64,000 nt of DNA from Cyanobacteria bacterium SIG31 (GCA_015152465.1 SUTX01000001.1:94600-158599), one strand, 5' to 3'. Shown: positions 1 through 9,085, numbered from the stretch's first letter. Numbers and translations are program-made. Notes: generated from the sequence alone by a model not told the origin.

Positions 1-1
1 A

Positions 2-886
<885 letters not shown>

Positions 887-893
887 AAAAGTG

Positions 894-922
894 GAAGAGG
901 AAATTTTCCTCTTCTTTTTTTA
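894..922 (+). terminator. Intrinsic terminator after ahcY
   Basis: A 9-bp stem (GAAGAGGAA / TTCCTCTTC) with a 3-base loop is followed by seven T residues. It directly follows the ahcY stop. Confidence 0.85.
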
Positions 923-953
923 TTAAATAAATCTAGTTAGGCTATTGCTTATT

Positions 954-965
954 GACCATATGGTC
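954..965. promoter_or_regulatory. Perfect 12-bp palindrome, possible operator
   Basis: GACCATATGGTC is a perfect palindrome about 80 bases upstream of the start at 1043. Its place between a terminator and a start codon suggests a protein-binding site, but no regulator can be named. Short palindromes of this kind also arise by chance. Confidence 0.3.
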
Positions 966-1042
966 TATATAAAGTTCAATCTCCTGATTGATGTCATGGA
1001 CATGGCGAACATGTACTATATTATCAAGGGAGAGAGAGTTTT

Positions 1043-2101
1043 ATGAAGAGAGTATTGTTGATTTTAGGTATCATATTTTCTACAATGTCAGTTTTTGCAA
1101 CTGATAATGTTTTACAGACTATTGAGATAGAGCCTGTTAAGGACACATATAATATTGTTTTGGTTTCTGATAAAGCTGTAGATGTTAAGAAGACTGTGCA
1201 AGGTTCTAACAAGATAACATTAACTATGAAAGATATTAGAGCATCAAAAACTCTGAATACCATTTACAACAATGTATCAAATGTCGATACTGTTATGGTT
1301 GAACCTCAAGGTAATGGTATAAGTATTTTCTTCCAAGCAGAGAATGCAGCTGCTTCTACAGTGACATTTGATGCTTTGGTTGCAACAGCTCCAGCTAAAA
1401 CATCATCAAAAAATATTAAATTAAATAACCCAATTGAAAGCTATGCTCCTATTTACAATGAATCTTTTGAAGATGTAAAAACTTCAAGTTTATTTGACAG
1501 ATTAAAAGCTTCTTCTACTGTTGCATCAATTAAAGACTCTATAGATGAAGAAGTTGTTTCTAATGGCGCAAATAAAGCTTTTTCATTCGGGTTAATAGGA
1601 TTATTGGCATTTGCTGTAATAAGATTATTTAAGCGTAAAGAACCTGAAATGAAAATTGGTCTATCTCAATCATTAACTGAACGAGAAATTGCTATGCATA
1701 GAGGTGTGCAAACAGTTCCACAATCTTATATGAGCTCAGAAAGACCATTTACAAGTGTAAACTATGGGTTAAATGCGTATCAACGAGAAACCCAAAATCC
1801 ATATGAGGTACAAGAACCTATGCATTTTCATAATCCAAGATTAAGAAATTATGCAAACCAAGCTGTAGCAACACAAGCTGTAGCGCAAACTACAGTAAGA
1901 CCACAACCAGCTATGGCAACAGTTACTCAACCTCAAGTCAAAAAAATGACGACGCCGGTTAATACAGCACCAGTTAATCAATCAAATCCTAATGTTGATA
2001 ACTTAAAATTTTTAGAGTCCATGACTGCTATCTATGAAAAAAGTGGTCGTCATGACCTAGCAAGAGGGCTTAAGGCTAGTTTAAGCAAAAACAATAAATA
2101 G
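1043..2101 (+). CDS. Exported or membrane-anchored protein with AMIN-like N-terminal region
   Basis: I recognise no exact family. Residues 1-19 look like a signal peptide (basic MKR, hydrophobic core, SVFA). Residues about 25-115 alternate beta-type stretches (IEIEPVKDTYNIVLVSD, KITLTMKDIRASK) like AMIN domains, which sit in the envelope and bind peptidoglycan or pili; that is a resemblance only. A single hydrophobic segment near residues 178-196 (FSFGLIGLLAFAVIRLF) is followed by KRKEPE, giving a membrane anchor with a Gln/Pro/Thr-rich cytoplasmic tail. The tail ends in a short helical piece, NLKFLESMTAIYEKSGRHDLARGLK. The start is supported by GGGAGAGAG 8 bases upstream. It has its own terminator and is probably monocistronic. 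Confidence 0.6.
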   Translation: MKRVLLILGIIFSTMSVFATDNVLQTIEIEPVKDTYNIVLVSDKAVDVKKTVQGSNKITLTMKDIRASKTLNTIYNNVSNVDTVMVEPQGNGISIFFQAENAAASTVTFDALVATAPAKTSSKNIKLNNPIESYAPIYNESFEDVKTSSLFDRLKASSTVASIKDSIDEEVVSNGANKAFSFGLIGLLAFAVIRLFKRKEPEMKIGLSQSLTEREIAMHRGVQTVPQSYMSSERPFTSVNYGLNAYQRETQNPYEVQEPMHFHNPRLRNYANQAVATQAVAQTTVRPQPAMATVTQPQVKKMTTPVNTAPVNQSNPNVDNLKFLESMTAIYEKSGRHDLARGLKASLSKNNK

Positions 2102-2135
2102 TAAACAACAATCTTTTTATAAAACTATACTATAT

Positions 2136-2168
2136 GGCACATAAGCTTTGCGAATGTGCCTTTTTATT
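2136..2168 (+). terminator. Intrinsic terminator after the 1043 gene
   Basis: GGCACAT and ATGTGCC form a 7-bp stem around an 11-base loop, followed by TTTTTATTATT. Confidence 0.75.
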
Positions 2169-2181
2169 ATTCATAGACCCC

Positions 2182-2369
2182 AAAAAAAAGCCCTTTAATA
2201 AGGGCTGTTGGAATTAAGAATAGCTGGAAGTATGAAAAAGATTTAATACTAGTATTAAACTTTAACCAAAAACCTATTGCTATCCCATAAGTGGCTAGTC
2301 TTTTATGATTTTATAAGGATAAACTTACGAGACCTAAAGAACTTATATAAAAGACTTGTTTTTTAGCTT
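2182..2369 (-). ncRNA. Candidate structured RNA upstream of tuf
   Basis: This stretch has no gene but several strong structures. Reading the minus strand there is a TATGAT box (plus 2376-2381) with TTGTCA 19 bases further upstream. Next comes a 10-bp stem AGTCTTTTAT/ATAAAAGACT enclosing about 40 bases (2297-2356), then a perfect 18-bp palindrome (2242-2259). The strand ends in a classic terminator, AGCCCTT/AAGGGCT plus eight U (2182-2206). The implied RNA is about 187 nt, the size of 6S RNA, but I cannot match it to a known family. The 2297-2356 stem is also followed by TTTTTT on the plus strand, so a plus-strand RNA is possible. The strand call rests on the better terminator. Confidence 0.45.
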
Positions 2370-2399
2370 TTTAACATCATAGCTACGATAGTTAAATGA

Positions 2400-2427
2400 T
2401 TGACAATATTTTTTGAGATAATAAAAT
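2400..2427 (+). promoter_or_regulatory. Sigma-70-type promoter of tuf
   Basis: A consensus TTGACA (2400-2405) and TAAAAT (2422-2427) are separated by 16 bases. The inferred transcript start is near 2434, leaving a leader of about 57 bases before the tuf start codon. Confidence 0.7.
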
Positions 2428-2490
2428 AAATTATATAACTTAGAGAGTAAGTTAACGTAGTATATTTAATCAAAGAAGGAGATTAATCTC

Positions 2491-3699
2491 ATGGCACGTG
2501 AAAAGTTTGAACGTACGAAACCACACGTTAACGTTGGTACAGTAGGCCACGTTGACCACGGTAAAACAACATTAACAGCTGCTATTACTGCATGTATGGC
2601 TGCTGCTGGTCAAGCAGAACTTAAAAAATTCGATGAAATCGACGCTGCTCCAGAAGAAAAAGCAAGAGGTATAACCATCTCTACAGCTCACGTTGAATAT
2701 GAAACAACAGCTAGACACTACGCTCACGTAGACTGCCCAGGCCACGCTGACTATGTTAAAAACATGATCACAGGTGCTGCTCAAATGGACGGTGCAATTC
2801 TTGTAGTTGCTGCAACTGACGGTGCAATGCCTCAAACTCGTGAACACATCCTACTTGCTAGACAAGTTGGTGTTCCAAACTTAGTTGTATTCTTAAACAA
2901 ATGTGATATGGTTGACGACGAAGAATTATTAGAATTAGTTGAAATGGAAGTTAGAGAACTTCTTTCTTCTTACGAATTCGACGGCGACAACATTCCATTC
3001 ATCCACGGTTCAGCTTTAAAAGCTTTAGAAGCAGTTCAAGCTAACAGCACAATTGCTCGTGGTGTTGATAAATGGGTTGATAAAATTTGGGAACTTATGG
3101 ATGCTCTAGATACATACTTCCCAGAACCAGAAAGAGAATTAGACAAACCATTCTTGATGCCAGTTGAAGACGTATTCTCAATTACTGGTCGTGGTACAGT
3201 TGCTACTGGTAGAGTAGAACGTGGTACTATCAAAGTTGGTGAAGAAGTTGAATTAGTTGGTTTAGGTGAAACTAAGAAAACTACAGTTACTGGTGTTGAA
3301 ATGTTCAGAAAACAACTTGATCAAGGTCAAGCTGGTGACAACGTAGGTCTTCTATTAAGAGGTGTTGATAAAACTGAAATCCAACGTGGTCAAGTTTTAT
3401 GTAAACCTGGTTCAATCAAACCTCACACTAAATTCACAGCTAACGTTTACGTTCTAACAAAAGATGAAGGTGGACGTCACACTCCATTCTTCCCTGGTTA
3501 CAGACCACAATTCTATATCAGAACAACTGACGTTACTGGTTCAATCAAATTCGAAGGCGAAATGGTAATGCCTGGTGATAACGTAGTTATGGAAGTTGAA
3601 CTTATCAACCCAGTAGCTATCGAAGAAGGTATGAGATTCGCTATCCGTGAAGGTGGTAGAACAGTTGGTGCTGGTGTTGTAGACAAAATTGTTGAATAA
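2491..3699 (+). CDS. tuf: Elongation factor Tu
   Basis: GTPase that brings aminoacyl-tRNA to the ribosome A site. It is 402 residues, full length. Seen directly: G1 [11 protein letters not shown]2 region ARGITIST, G3 DCPGHADY, G4 NKCDMVDD and G5 GSALKALE, followed by the two beta-barrel domains. AAGAAGGAG 10 bases upstream gives a strong ribosome binding site. Codon use is clearly shifted toward C-ending codons (TTC, AAC, GAC, CAC) compared with neighbours, as expected for one of the most highly expressed genes. It stands alone rather than following fusA or rpsG, with its own promoter and terminator. Confidence 0.99.
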   Translation: MAREKFERTKPHVNVGTVGHVDHGKTTLTAAITACMAAAGQAELKKFDEIDAAPEEKARGITISTAHVEYETTARHYAHVDCPGHADYVKNMITGAAQMDGAILVVAATDGAMPQTREHILLARQVGVPNLVVFLNKCDMVDDEELLELVEMEVRELLSSYEFDGDNIPFIHGSALKALEAVQANSTIARGVDKWVDKIWELMDALDTYFPEPERELDKPFLMPVEDVFSITGRGTVATGRVERGTIKVGEEVELVGLGETKKTTVTGVEMFRKQLDQGQAGDNVGLLLRGVDKTEIQRGQVLCKPGSIKPHTKFTANVYVLTKDEGGRHTPFFPGYRPQFYIRTTDVTGSIKFEGEMVMPGDNVVMEVELINPVAIEEGMRFAIREGGRTVGAGVVDKIVE

Positions 3700-3728
3700 T
3701 TGATTCTATAACAACAGTTGATAGAACT

Positions 3729-3766
3729 AATCGAGCCGATTCAAAAAGAATTGGCTCGATTTTATT
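3729..3766. terminator. Bidirectional terminator between tuf and the 4076 gene
   Basis: A 13-bp stem with one G-T pair (AATCGAGCCGATT / AATTGGCTCGATT) and a 7-base loop is followed by TTTATT. It closes tuf and also lies at the 3' end of the convergent minus-strand gene. Confidence 0.85.
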
Positions 3767-4076
3767 ATGAGAATATACTTATACATTTTTTTGCTAGTTC
3801 TATTCCTTGTTTTCCACCGGTAGTAAAAATACTACCAGTAAATGCTCCGGTAGCTCCTGTTATTGGACTCAAAAATACCCCGCCAGGTAGCATAAAACCT
3901 CCCCAGAAACCAAGCTTGTAAAGTATATATGAAAGAGTTCCTCCTTCTTTACGAACGCCTTGATTAATTATTGAGTTCATTTGTTTTAAATTGGGAACTA
4001 CTTGTTTCATACTTCGAGTATTTTTTAGATACTTAGCACCATCTATAAAAACATTTGCTAGTCCTTTTAGTGACAT
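3765..4076 (-). CDS. Small hypothetical protein with a glycine-rich hydrophobic segment
   Basis: I do not recognise this 103-residue protein. The N-terminal half is basic and helical (FIDGAKYLKNTRSMKQVVPNL). The C-terminal half is hydrophobic and Gly/Thr rich (GFWGGFMLPGGVFLSPITG then ATGAFTGSIFTTGG), resembling a glycine-zipper-like membrane segment, and it ends in a short basic/hydrophobic tail. The ribosome binding site is weak (AAAGG, about 8 bases before the ATG). It is convergent with tuf and isolated from other genes. It could be a small inner-membrane protein; no function is proposed. Confidence 0.55.
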   Translation of the reverse strand: MSLKGLANVFIDGAKYLKNTRSMKQVVPNLKQMNSIINQGVRKEGGTLSYILYKLGFWGGFMLPGGVFLSPITGATGAFTGSIFTTGGKQGIELAKKCISIFS

Positions 4077-4288
4077 GATTTTAAACCTTTACTAATACCT
4101 ATCTATTTATTTAAAGTTTTTTGTATTAATAAAATTGCTAGAAAGTTGATGGTTTATTACAAAAAAGTTACAAAATAAGTAAAATCCTTGCTTTGTATGA
4201 GTAAAAAAGTCAGAATTAATGCTACAATGTTTCCTAAGTTATTATAAAGTGAATTTGTTAAAATGTAATAAAGTTTAGTGGTATTTGT

Positions 4289-4696
4289 ATGAGTTTTTAT
4301 AATTATATACATTGGCAGGATTATTATAGAGAGTTTTGGCAACCCTCTTATAGTAAAATTATTGAAATTAAAGATAAAGATTCCCCTATAGAGAATAAAG
4401 AAAAATGTCTAAAGGATTTTGTTACTTTTTTTTATACAACTTGTAAGCTTATTAAATATTATCTTGAAAATAATGGACTTTTTTTTAAAAATTATAAACG
4501 TTCAATCATGGCAGCTTTTAATATTGGTTTAATTGAGGATGGCGATACTTGGGCGGAAATCTTTGCTCTAATAACTAGGGATTCAACAAAATCCTCAAAA
4601 ATGCAAGAAGTACTAGACTTTTGTTTAGGTGATAATTTTTATATTTTTAATGATTTAAATAATAAATTTGTTAAGTTATTGGAGAGTTATGAGTAA
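4289..4696 (+). CDS. HEPN-domain protein, HI0074-like nucleotidyltransferase partner
   Basis: The 135 residues resemble the HI0074 / HepT-type HEPN family, small all-helical partners of MNT nucleotidyltransferases and in many cases RNase toxins. The most diagnostic stretch is residues 72-95 (RSIMAAFNIGLIEDGDTWAEIF, then ALITRD), which matches the family pattern R..FR.GLI.DG..W. The canonical RX4HXY catalytic motif is replaced: TRDSTKSSKM keeps the Arg but has no His or Tyr. It overlaps the next gene by 8 bases (ATGAGTAA), so the two are translationally coupled. No convincing ribosome binding site is visible. The gene is even more AT-rich than its surroundings, which may indicate transfer. Confidence 0.7.
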   Translation: MSFYNYIHWQDYYREFWQPSYSKIIEIKDKDSPIENKEKCLKDFVTFFYTTCKLIKYYLENNGLFFKNYKRSIMAAFNIGLIEDGDTWAEIFALITRDSTKSSKMQEVLDFCLGDNFYIFNDLNNKFVKLLESYE

Positions 4697-5555
4697 AATC
4701 CCGATTTTTGTTTCTCGCTTATTTACATTCAAGGAAAAATTTAATATTTTTAAGGAATTACAAGAAAAATACATAAAAAAAGAGCTTGATAGCGATGGGA
4801 TTAATGCTCTTTTCGATTCAATGAAATTGTTGTTTAAACTCTATTATAAACCATTAAGACAAGTAATGAAAGATAAAGGTTTAGATTGTCAGCTTCCAGT
4901 ACTTATTTTAAAACAAGCAGAAAAATCTGGGATGATTGACGATGCTACATTATGGTTGAATTTTCTAGGTGATTTAAATGCACATAGTCAAGCAAGTGAT
5001 GAAAAAGTAAAATCTGAAATTCAGAATGGAATAATTGAGCATTATCATGAACAAATGTACTCAGCATTAAAATACATAGATAATGAAGAAAATAAAGCTT
5101 TGCAAAAAAAGTTTGAAGAATTATGGAATGGAAAAGACGATGAGGAAATTAACCTTGATTATTCTCATCCAAATTATAGTGCGTTAGAAATAGGTATTTC
5201 AGATAGATCGTATAAGATTCTAATGGATTATTTTGAATCAAATTTTGCGATTAAGAATGTATGGGTATATGGTTCTAGAGCTTATAAAAATTGTGTAAAA
5301 GGTTCAGATATAGATATAATTATAGATTGTCCAAGTGAAGATTTTAATGTAATTAAAAAAGGAATTAGAGAATTAGTTATTCCTTATTATATTGATTGTA
5401 AATGTCTGAATCTCGATGCTCATAAAAGCTTTATTTCAATAGTTTTACCTAGAGGACATAAACATATCTATTCTTTGGATACGGCCAAAGTTTTTTGGGG
5501 AAATAAAGATTTGCAATATAAGATGAATTCTATAAATATAAGCAAGTTTATATAG
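4689..5555 (+). CDS. HEPN-MNT fusion: HI0074-like domain joined to minimal nucleotidyltransferase
   Basis: The start chosen is the ATG at 4689 with TTGGAGAG just upstream; an in-frame start at 4668 exists but lacks a ribosome binding site. Residues about 10-135 form a second HI0074-like HEPN domain (LKQAEKSGMIDDATLWLNFL). Its catalytic Arg position holds Leu (GDLNAHSQAS), so the RX4-6H motif is broken. Residues about 165-288 form an MNT nucleotidyltransferase with GSRAYKNCVKGSDIDIII (GS-x10-DxD) and a plausible third Asp in YYIDCKCL. MNT proteins of HEPN/MNT systems act as antitoxins by adding AMP to the HEPN partner. Fusion with one HEPN and coupling to a second, both with degenerate RNase motifs, is unusual. 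Confidence 0.75.
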   Translation: MSKIPIFVSRLFTFKEKFNIFKELQEKYIKKELDSDGINALFDSMKLLFKLYYKPLRQVMKDKGLDCQLPVLILKQAEKSGMIDDATLWLNFLGDLNAHSQASDEKVKSEIQNGIIEHYHEQMYSALKYIDNEENKALQKKFEELWNGKDDEEINLDYSHPNYSALEIGISDRSYKILMDYFESNFAIKNVWVYGSRAYKNCVKGSDIDIIIDCPSEDFNVIKKGIRELVIPYYIDCKCLNLDAHKSFISIVLPRGHKHIYSLDTAKVFWGNKDLQYKMNSINISKFI

Positions 5556-5558
5556 AAA

Positions 5559-6338
5559 TTATGTGCTTGCAGAGTCATCTGAACCATTGTTTTCAACTAA
5601 GTCTGCAACTTTTGCTTGAATGTCTTCTTTGTATGTACTTATAAAGGTGGTTTCGTCAATTAGAGGATATTTTGCTAAATCTTCTTTTGTTATATGAACT
5701 TTTTTCAAGTTACTTCTGCTCGCAACGTAGGCTTGTCCATAGCTATCTGTTGGAATGACTTTACCATTTGCTGTAACCATAAAAAGAAATCTATCAGGAA
5801 CTGTGTCTGTTGCGCCATTGTTTACTATATTAGCACCCTCGTCACCATCAATATCTAAAGTAATAGTGTAGAATATTTGAGCAGTTGAATCTGTAGATGT
5901 AGATGCACTTAAAATTCCAGATGTTGTGTCGAGTGATGGCTTAACGGTTATAGTTGAGCCGTTTTTTATTGTAAAAGTATCAGTTATATCTTTGCAAGAA
6001 GCAGCTTTATTAAAAGTGCTACACAATACTCTTGTAAATGCTTTTGGACCGTTACCTAAATCAGTACCGTCAATAACTTTGTTAGTTTCTGTCTCTAACA
6101 ACGGATATTTTTGTAAATTATATGTTCTGTCATTACCAAATTCTAATGCAAGGTTATATAAGTTGGAGGATTCAACTATTTTTTGTGTTACCTCCACAAG
6201 AGAATCATAAGCTTTAAGATACATAACTTTGTTTGTATCGGGTTTGTATTTGTTAATTAGTGGTAATGTAAGGGCAGCAATTACGCTGACTATACCTAGT
6301 GCAACAAGAACTTCTGCTAAAGTGTATCCTTTTTTCAT
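5559..6338 (-). CDS. Type IV prepilin-like protein
   Basis: The N-terminus KKGYTLAEVLVALGIV is a class III signal for prepilin peptidase: cleavage after the Gly, with Glu at mature position 5. A hydrophobic helix to about residue 30 follows. The remaining 230 residues form a globular pilin or pseudopilin head with conserved-looking Cys residues (LCSTFNKAASCKDI) that could form a disulfide. The ATG at 6338 is preferred because GGAGAG lies just upstream; a further upstream TTG would place that ribosome binding site inside the gene. No other type II secretion or pilus gene is adjacent, so it may be a minor pilin. It ends 3 bases from the stop of the HEPN-MNT gene. Confidence 0.85.
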   Translation of the reverse strand: MKKGYTLAEVLVALGIVSVIAALTLPLINKYKPDTNKVMYLKAYDSLVEVTQKIVESSNLYNLALEFGNDRTYNLQKYPLLETETNKVIDGTDLGNGPKAFTRVLCSTFNKAASCKDITDTFTIKNGSTITVKPSLDTTSGILSASTSTDSTAQIFYTITLDIDGDEGANIVNNGATDTVPDRFLFMVTANGKVIPTDSYGQAYVASRSNLKKVHITKEDLAKYPLIDETTFISTYKEDIQAKVADLVENNGSDDSAST

Positions 6339-6368
6339 GCTTCTCTCCAAAATTAGGGTAACACCTAA

Positions 6369-6396
6369 ATTATAGCATATTTTTCCCCTTTTTCAA
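6369..6396 (-). promoter_or_regulatory. Promoter of the prepilin gene
   Basis: On the minus strand TTGAAA and a perfect TATAAT are spaced by 16 bases. The inferred start near 6362 lies about 24 bases before the prepilin ATG. Confidence 0.65.
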
Positions 6397-6409
6397 GAGA
6401 GGCTTTTAT

Positions 6410-6562
6410 TTATATCAATAAATAATTTCGTGAGGTGTCAATAATATATGTTTTTTTATAATTTTCTGGAATTGTTATTTTAACATATTCAGCTCTTTTT
6501 CTTAGTCCGCATAATCCGATAATTGTTTTATCATGTTTAAAAAAATTTTTAATAAAACTCAT
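6410..6562 (-). CDS. Small basic hypothetical protein (50 residues)
   Basis: A short open frame reads from MSFIKNFFKHDKTIIGLCGL to DTSRNYLLI. It is supported by GAGG 8 bases before the ATG, a normal protein-like composition and its position filling an otherwise empty gap. It is basic with an N-terminal amphipathic stretch. I recognise no family. It lies upstream of the prepilin gene on the same strand but is separated by the prepilin promoter. It is divergent from the gene at 6638. Confidence 0.55.
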   Translation of the reverse strand: MSFIKNFFKHDKTIIGLCGLRKRAEYVKITIPENYKKTYIIDTSRNYLLI

Positions 6563-6583
6563 CTGTAAAACCTCATATATCTG

Positions 6584-6592
6584 TGATATAAT
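6584..6592 (+). promoter_or_regulatory. Extended -10 promoter for the 6638 gene
   Basis: TGATATAAT is a perfect TGnTATAAT extended -10 element about 45 bases upstream of the start at 6638. No good -35 box is seen, which is acceptable for this promoter type. Confidence 0.55.
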
Positions 6593-6637
6593 TTATTTAA
6601 GGTTGTTAGAATAAAAGTCAAGAGAGGAAGGTTTAAA

Positions 6638-6838
6638 ATGGGTAAAGTTACTAAAGATATGGGAATTTTAGATATTGTTCAACAATATCCAGAGGCAGTT
6701 CAAGTGTTCCAAAAATATGGAATGGGTTGTTTAGGCTGTGCAGCGGCTAGATTTGAAAATCTTGAAGCTGGTGCAAGAGTTCACGGATTTGATCCGGATG
6801 AAATGGTTGCAGATATAAATGCACTAATAGGTGAATAA
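6638..6838 (+). CDS. DUF1858-type small protein with CxxC
   Basis: The 66 residues match the DUF1858 / ScdA-N-like fold: MGILDIVQQYPEAVQVFQKYGMGCLGCAAA, where the helix-loop is followed by GMGCLGC. This family is found alone or fused to iron-sulfur or hybrid-cluster proteins and is thought to act in redox or metal handling through the two Cys residues. Here it is stand-alone. GAGAGGAAGG upstream of the ATG is a strong ribosome binding site. It may be co-transcribed with nfeD downstream through the repeat at 6846, but the gap of 96 bases leaves this open. Confidence 0.8.
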   Translation: MGKVTKDMGILDIVQQYPEAVQVFQKYGMGCLGCAAARFENLEAGARVHGFDPDEMVADINALIGE

Positions 6839-6845
6839 TTTTATT

Positions 6846-6920
6846 ACCCTCGCCCCTTGAGGGAGAGGGTAAAATTTCTTAATGAGCATAGTGAATTTAG
6901 AAATTTGGGTGAGGGGTTAT
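6846..6920. repeat. Dispersed palindromic intergenic repeat
   Basis: Two nested inverted repeats: ACCCTC/GAGGGT at 6846-6870 and AAATTTCT/AGAAATTT around 6872-6906, closed by GGGTGAGGGG. The first 23 bases (6847-6869) recur inverted at 63849-63871 with only two differences, and looser versions lie near 16390 and 18253. It behaves like a REP-type element, between two genes and just before a ribosome binding site. Confidence 0.7.
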
Positions 6921-6934
6921 TTTAGGAGTTTATT

Positions 6935-7363
6935 ATGATTTTATGGCAGTTGCTTGCTATGTGTGGTATAGCTTTTTTGATTTTAGAGATGTTCACGCCT
7001 AGTATGTTCTTTTTAAATTTCTCTTTAGCATCTTTTATTTGTGCTGTATTGTCTTTATATACTAAAAATTCATATGTTTTAGTTGTAGCATTTTTTGTAT
7101 TTTCATTTGTATCATTTATATTTTTGCGTCCTATAATTATGAAAAAACTTTCTAAGTCTCAAGAGACAGGTATTAATAGTAAATATATAGGTAAAATTGC
7201 AAAAGCTGAAACAGAAATAACAGGTAATTCAGGTGTAATATCCATTTATGGAGAAAGATGGGAAGCTCGTAGTGAAGACGGTACTATTATACCGAAAGAT
7301 GGTGAAGTGAAAATCATCCGTAATGAGAGTATAATCATGTACGTTAGTGAAGCCGCAAAGTAA
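6935..7363 (+). CDS. NfeD-family membrane protein
   Basis: A short-form NfeD protein of 142 residues. Residues 1-70 carry two or three membrane segments (WQLLAMCGIAFLILEMF, FSLASFICAVLSLY, VLVVAFFVFSFVSFIFL). Residues about 85-140 form the soluble OB-fold (IGKIAKAETEITGNSGVISI, GERWEARSEDG). NfeD proteins pair with SPFH proteins in membrane microdomains, and the SPFH gene follows 26 bases downstream. AGGAG precedes the ATG. The two genes are an operon ending at the terminator at 8365. It lacks the ClpP-like serine protease domain of long NfeD proteins. Confidence 0.9.
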   Translation: MILWQLLAMCGIAFLILEMFTPSMFFLNFSLASFICAVLSLYTKNSYVLVVAFFVFSFVSFIFLRPIIMKKLSKSQETGINSKYIGKIAKAETEITGNSGVISIYGERWEARSEDGTIIPKDGEVKIIRNESIIMYVSEAAK

Positions 7364-7389
7364 TTAAATATAGTATAGGAGAGTTTTAA

Positions 7390-8364
7390 ATGTTTTCATT
7401 TTCTTTTTTTCTAATAGCTTTAGCGATAATCTTTGTTGCTAAAGGTGTTGTAATTGTTCAACAAGCTGAAGTTGTTATTGTTGAAAGATTAGGTAAGTTT
7501 GATAGAGTTCTTGAATCAGGTTTTAATTTTATTATTCCTATAATTGAGGCTCCTCGTGCAATTGATTGGAAAGTTACCCAAAAAGGCTTTGACGGTACGA
7601 CATATTCTGTTGTACAAAAAAGAACAAGAATTGATTTAAGAGAAGCTGTGTATGATTTTCCAAGACAAAATGTTATTACAAAAGATAATGTATCGATTAG
7701 TATTAACGCTCTTTTGTATTTCCAGATAGTTGATCCTAAATCAGCTGTATATGAGATTCAAAACTTACCAGAAGCTATTGAAAAGCTAACTCAAACTAAC
7801 TTGCGTAACTTAGTTGGACAACTTGATTTAGACGAGTCTTTGGTATCAAGAGACAAAATTAACCATGAGCTAAGAGCTATTTTAGACGACGCAACTAACA
7901 AATGGGGTGTGAAAGTCAATAGAGTCGAATTGCAGGACATTATTCCACCTACAGATATTCAAACAGCGATGGAAAAACAGATGAAAGCAGAACGTGATAG
8001 ACGTGCTGCAATACTTGAGGCTGAGGGCTTGAAAAAGTCTGCAGTGCTAAAAGCTGAGGGTGAAAAGGAAGCTGCGATTAATAGAGCAGAGGGAGAAAAG
8101 CAAGCTAATATCTTACGAGCTGAGGGTGTTGCCCAAGCAAGGATTCTTGAAGCTGATGGTGAAAAAGAGGCTATTGGAAGAATTATTAAAGCTCTTGCAG
8201 ATAAAGGTCAACCTGATAAATACCTAATAGCTATGAAATACTTAGAAACTATGAAATCAATAACATCAGGACAAAATAATAAAGTTGTTTACATGCCTTA
8301 TGAAGCAACTGGAATATTAAGTTCTGTTGATGGAATAAAACAAATGTTAGATGCAAATAAATAA
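7390..8364 (+). CDS. SPFH/band 7 (stomatin-like, paraslipin) protein
   Basis: A 324-residue slipin of the QmcA/YbbK type. An N-terminal hydrophobic anchor (SFFLIALAIIFVAKGVVIV) is followed by the band 7 domain: QQAEVVIVERLGKFDRVLES, RIDLREAVYDFPRQNVITKD and LRNLVGQLDLDE. Next comes the flotillin-like Glu/Ala heptad region (KAEGEKEAAINRAEGEKQAN) that drives oligomerisation. It is predicted to form ring-like scaffolds at the inner membrane with its NfeD partner. GGAGAG is present upstream. A strong terminator follows directly. Confidence 0.94.
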   Translation: MFSFSFFLIALAIIFVAKGVVIVQQAEVVIVERLGKFDRVLESGFNFIIPIIEAPRAIDWKVTQKGFDGTTYSVVQKRTRIDLREAVYDFPRQNVITKDNVSISINALLYFQIVDPKSAVYEIQNLPEAIEKLTQTNLRNLVGQLDLDESLVSRDKINHELRAILDDATNKWGVKVNRVELQDIIPPTDIQTAMEKQMKAERDRRAAILEAEGLKKSAVLKAEGEKEAAINRAEGEKQANILRAEGVAQARILEADGEKEAIGRIIKALADKGQPDKYLIAMKYLETMKSITSGQNNKVVYMPYEATGILSSVDGIKQMLDANK

Positions 8365-8396
8365 AAAAGGCGGAGCTTATGCTCCGCCTTTTTTTA
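8365..8396. terminator. Bidirectional terminator between SPFH and BioY genes
   Basis: A 12-bp perfect stem (AAAAGGCGGAGC / GCTCCGCCTTTT) with a 4-base TTAT loop has T runs on both strands. It serves the SPFH gene on plus and the six-gene operon on minus. Confidence 0.92.
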
Positions 8397-8407
8397 TTTA
8401 AAAATTT

Positions 8408-9085
8408 TTAACACATAACAATCCATAATAATTTTCTAGTAAATCTTCCTAGATAAATTCCTATAATTGCAAAAAACATATCATATAAAATTTGTACTCC
8501 GCTTTGTGATGAAATCCAACTTGTAACCAAATCCATTGATGCATGACGAAGCGTTGCTATAAATAGCATATATAAAACTCCTAGTATATGAATTGATAAT
8601 ACGCCCAAGATTGAAAGTAGTACAATTCTCAAAAAATCTGTTTTGACTTTTAATAAAGTTCCAGAGAAAAAGATTGCTGGAATAAAAGCTAAAATATAGC
8701 CAAAGCCGTATTCAAATAAATAATTTACTCCACCGCCTAGTGCAAAAACAGGGAAAAACATTCCTAAGATAATATATAACGCAATTGTTAAAATCCCAAA
8801 TTTTCTTCCTAATAAGGCAATAATAAAGAAAACGATAGGAATTTGTGGTATATATCTGTAGCTTTTAGTAAAATGTTGGCTTATTTCATAATCGGATAAG
8901 TTTTGGCCTATATAAGAAAGCCAATCCATTGGTAGATAATAGTGTGTTAATGTTAGCTGTGTAAATGTAGCAACTATTAGTAATAAAACGCATAAAGCAG
9001 TTAATATCAGAGTACCTAATGTTATTTTTATTGGTTCTCCTTTATACTTGAAACTATTTAATTGTTTTGATATTCTTTTTGTCAT
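8408..9085 (-). CDS. bioY: BioY-like biotin transporter substrate-binding component
   Basis: A 225-residue integral membrane protein with about six hydrophobic segments. The region YIPQIPIVFFIIALLGRKFG through ALGGGVNYLFEYGFGYILAF matches BioY, where the Gly-rich loop and GYLLGF-like motif line the biotin site. BioY is the S component of an ECF transporter; no EcfA/EcfT genes are in the window. The basic N-terminal tail (MTKRISKQLNSFKYKGEPIK) is longer than usual. Its ATG overlaps the rimI stop by 4 bases, so it is the last gene of a tightly packed operon. No biotin synthesis gene or BirA site is visible. Confidence 0.8.
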   Translation of the reverse strand: MTKRISKQLNSFKYKGEPIKITLGTLILTALCVLLLIVATFTQLTLTHYYLPMDWLSYIGQNLSDYEISQHFTKSYRYIPQIPIVFFIIALLGRKFGILTIALYIILGMFFPVFALGGGVNYLFEYGFGYILAFIPAIFFSGTLLKVKTDFLRIVLLSILGVLSIHILGVLYMLFIATLRHASMDLVTSWISSQSGVQILYDMFFAIIGIYLGRFTRKLLWIVMC

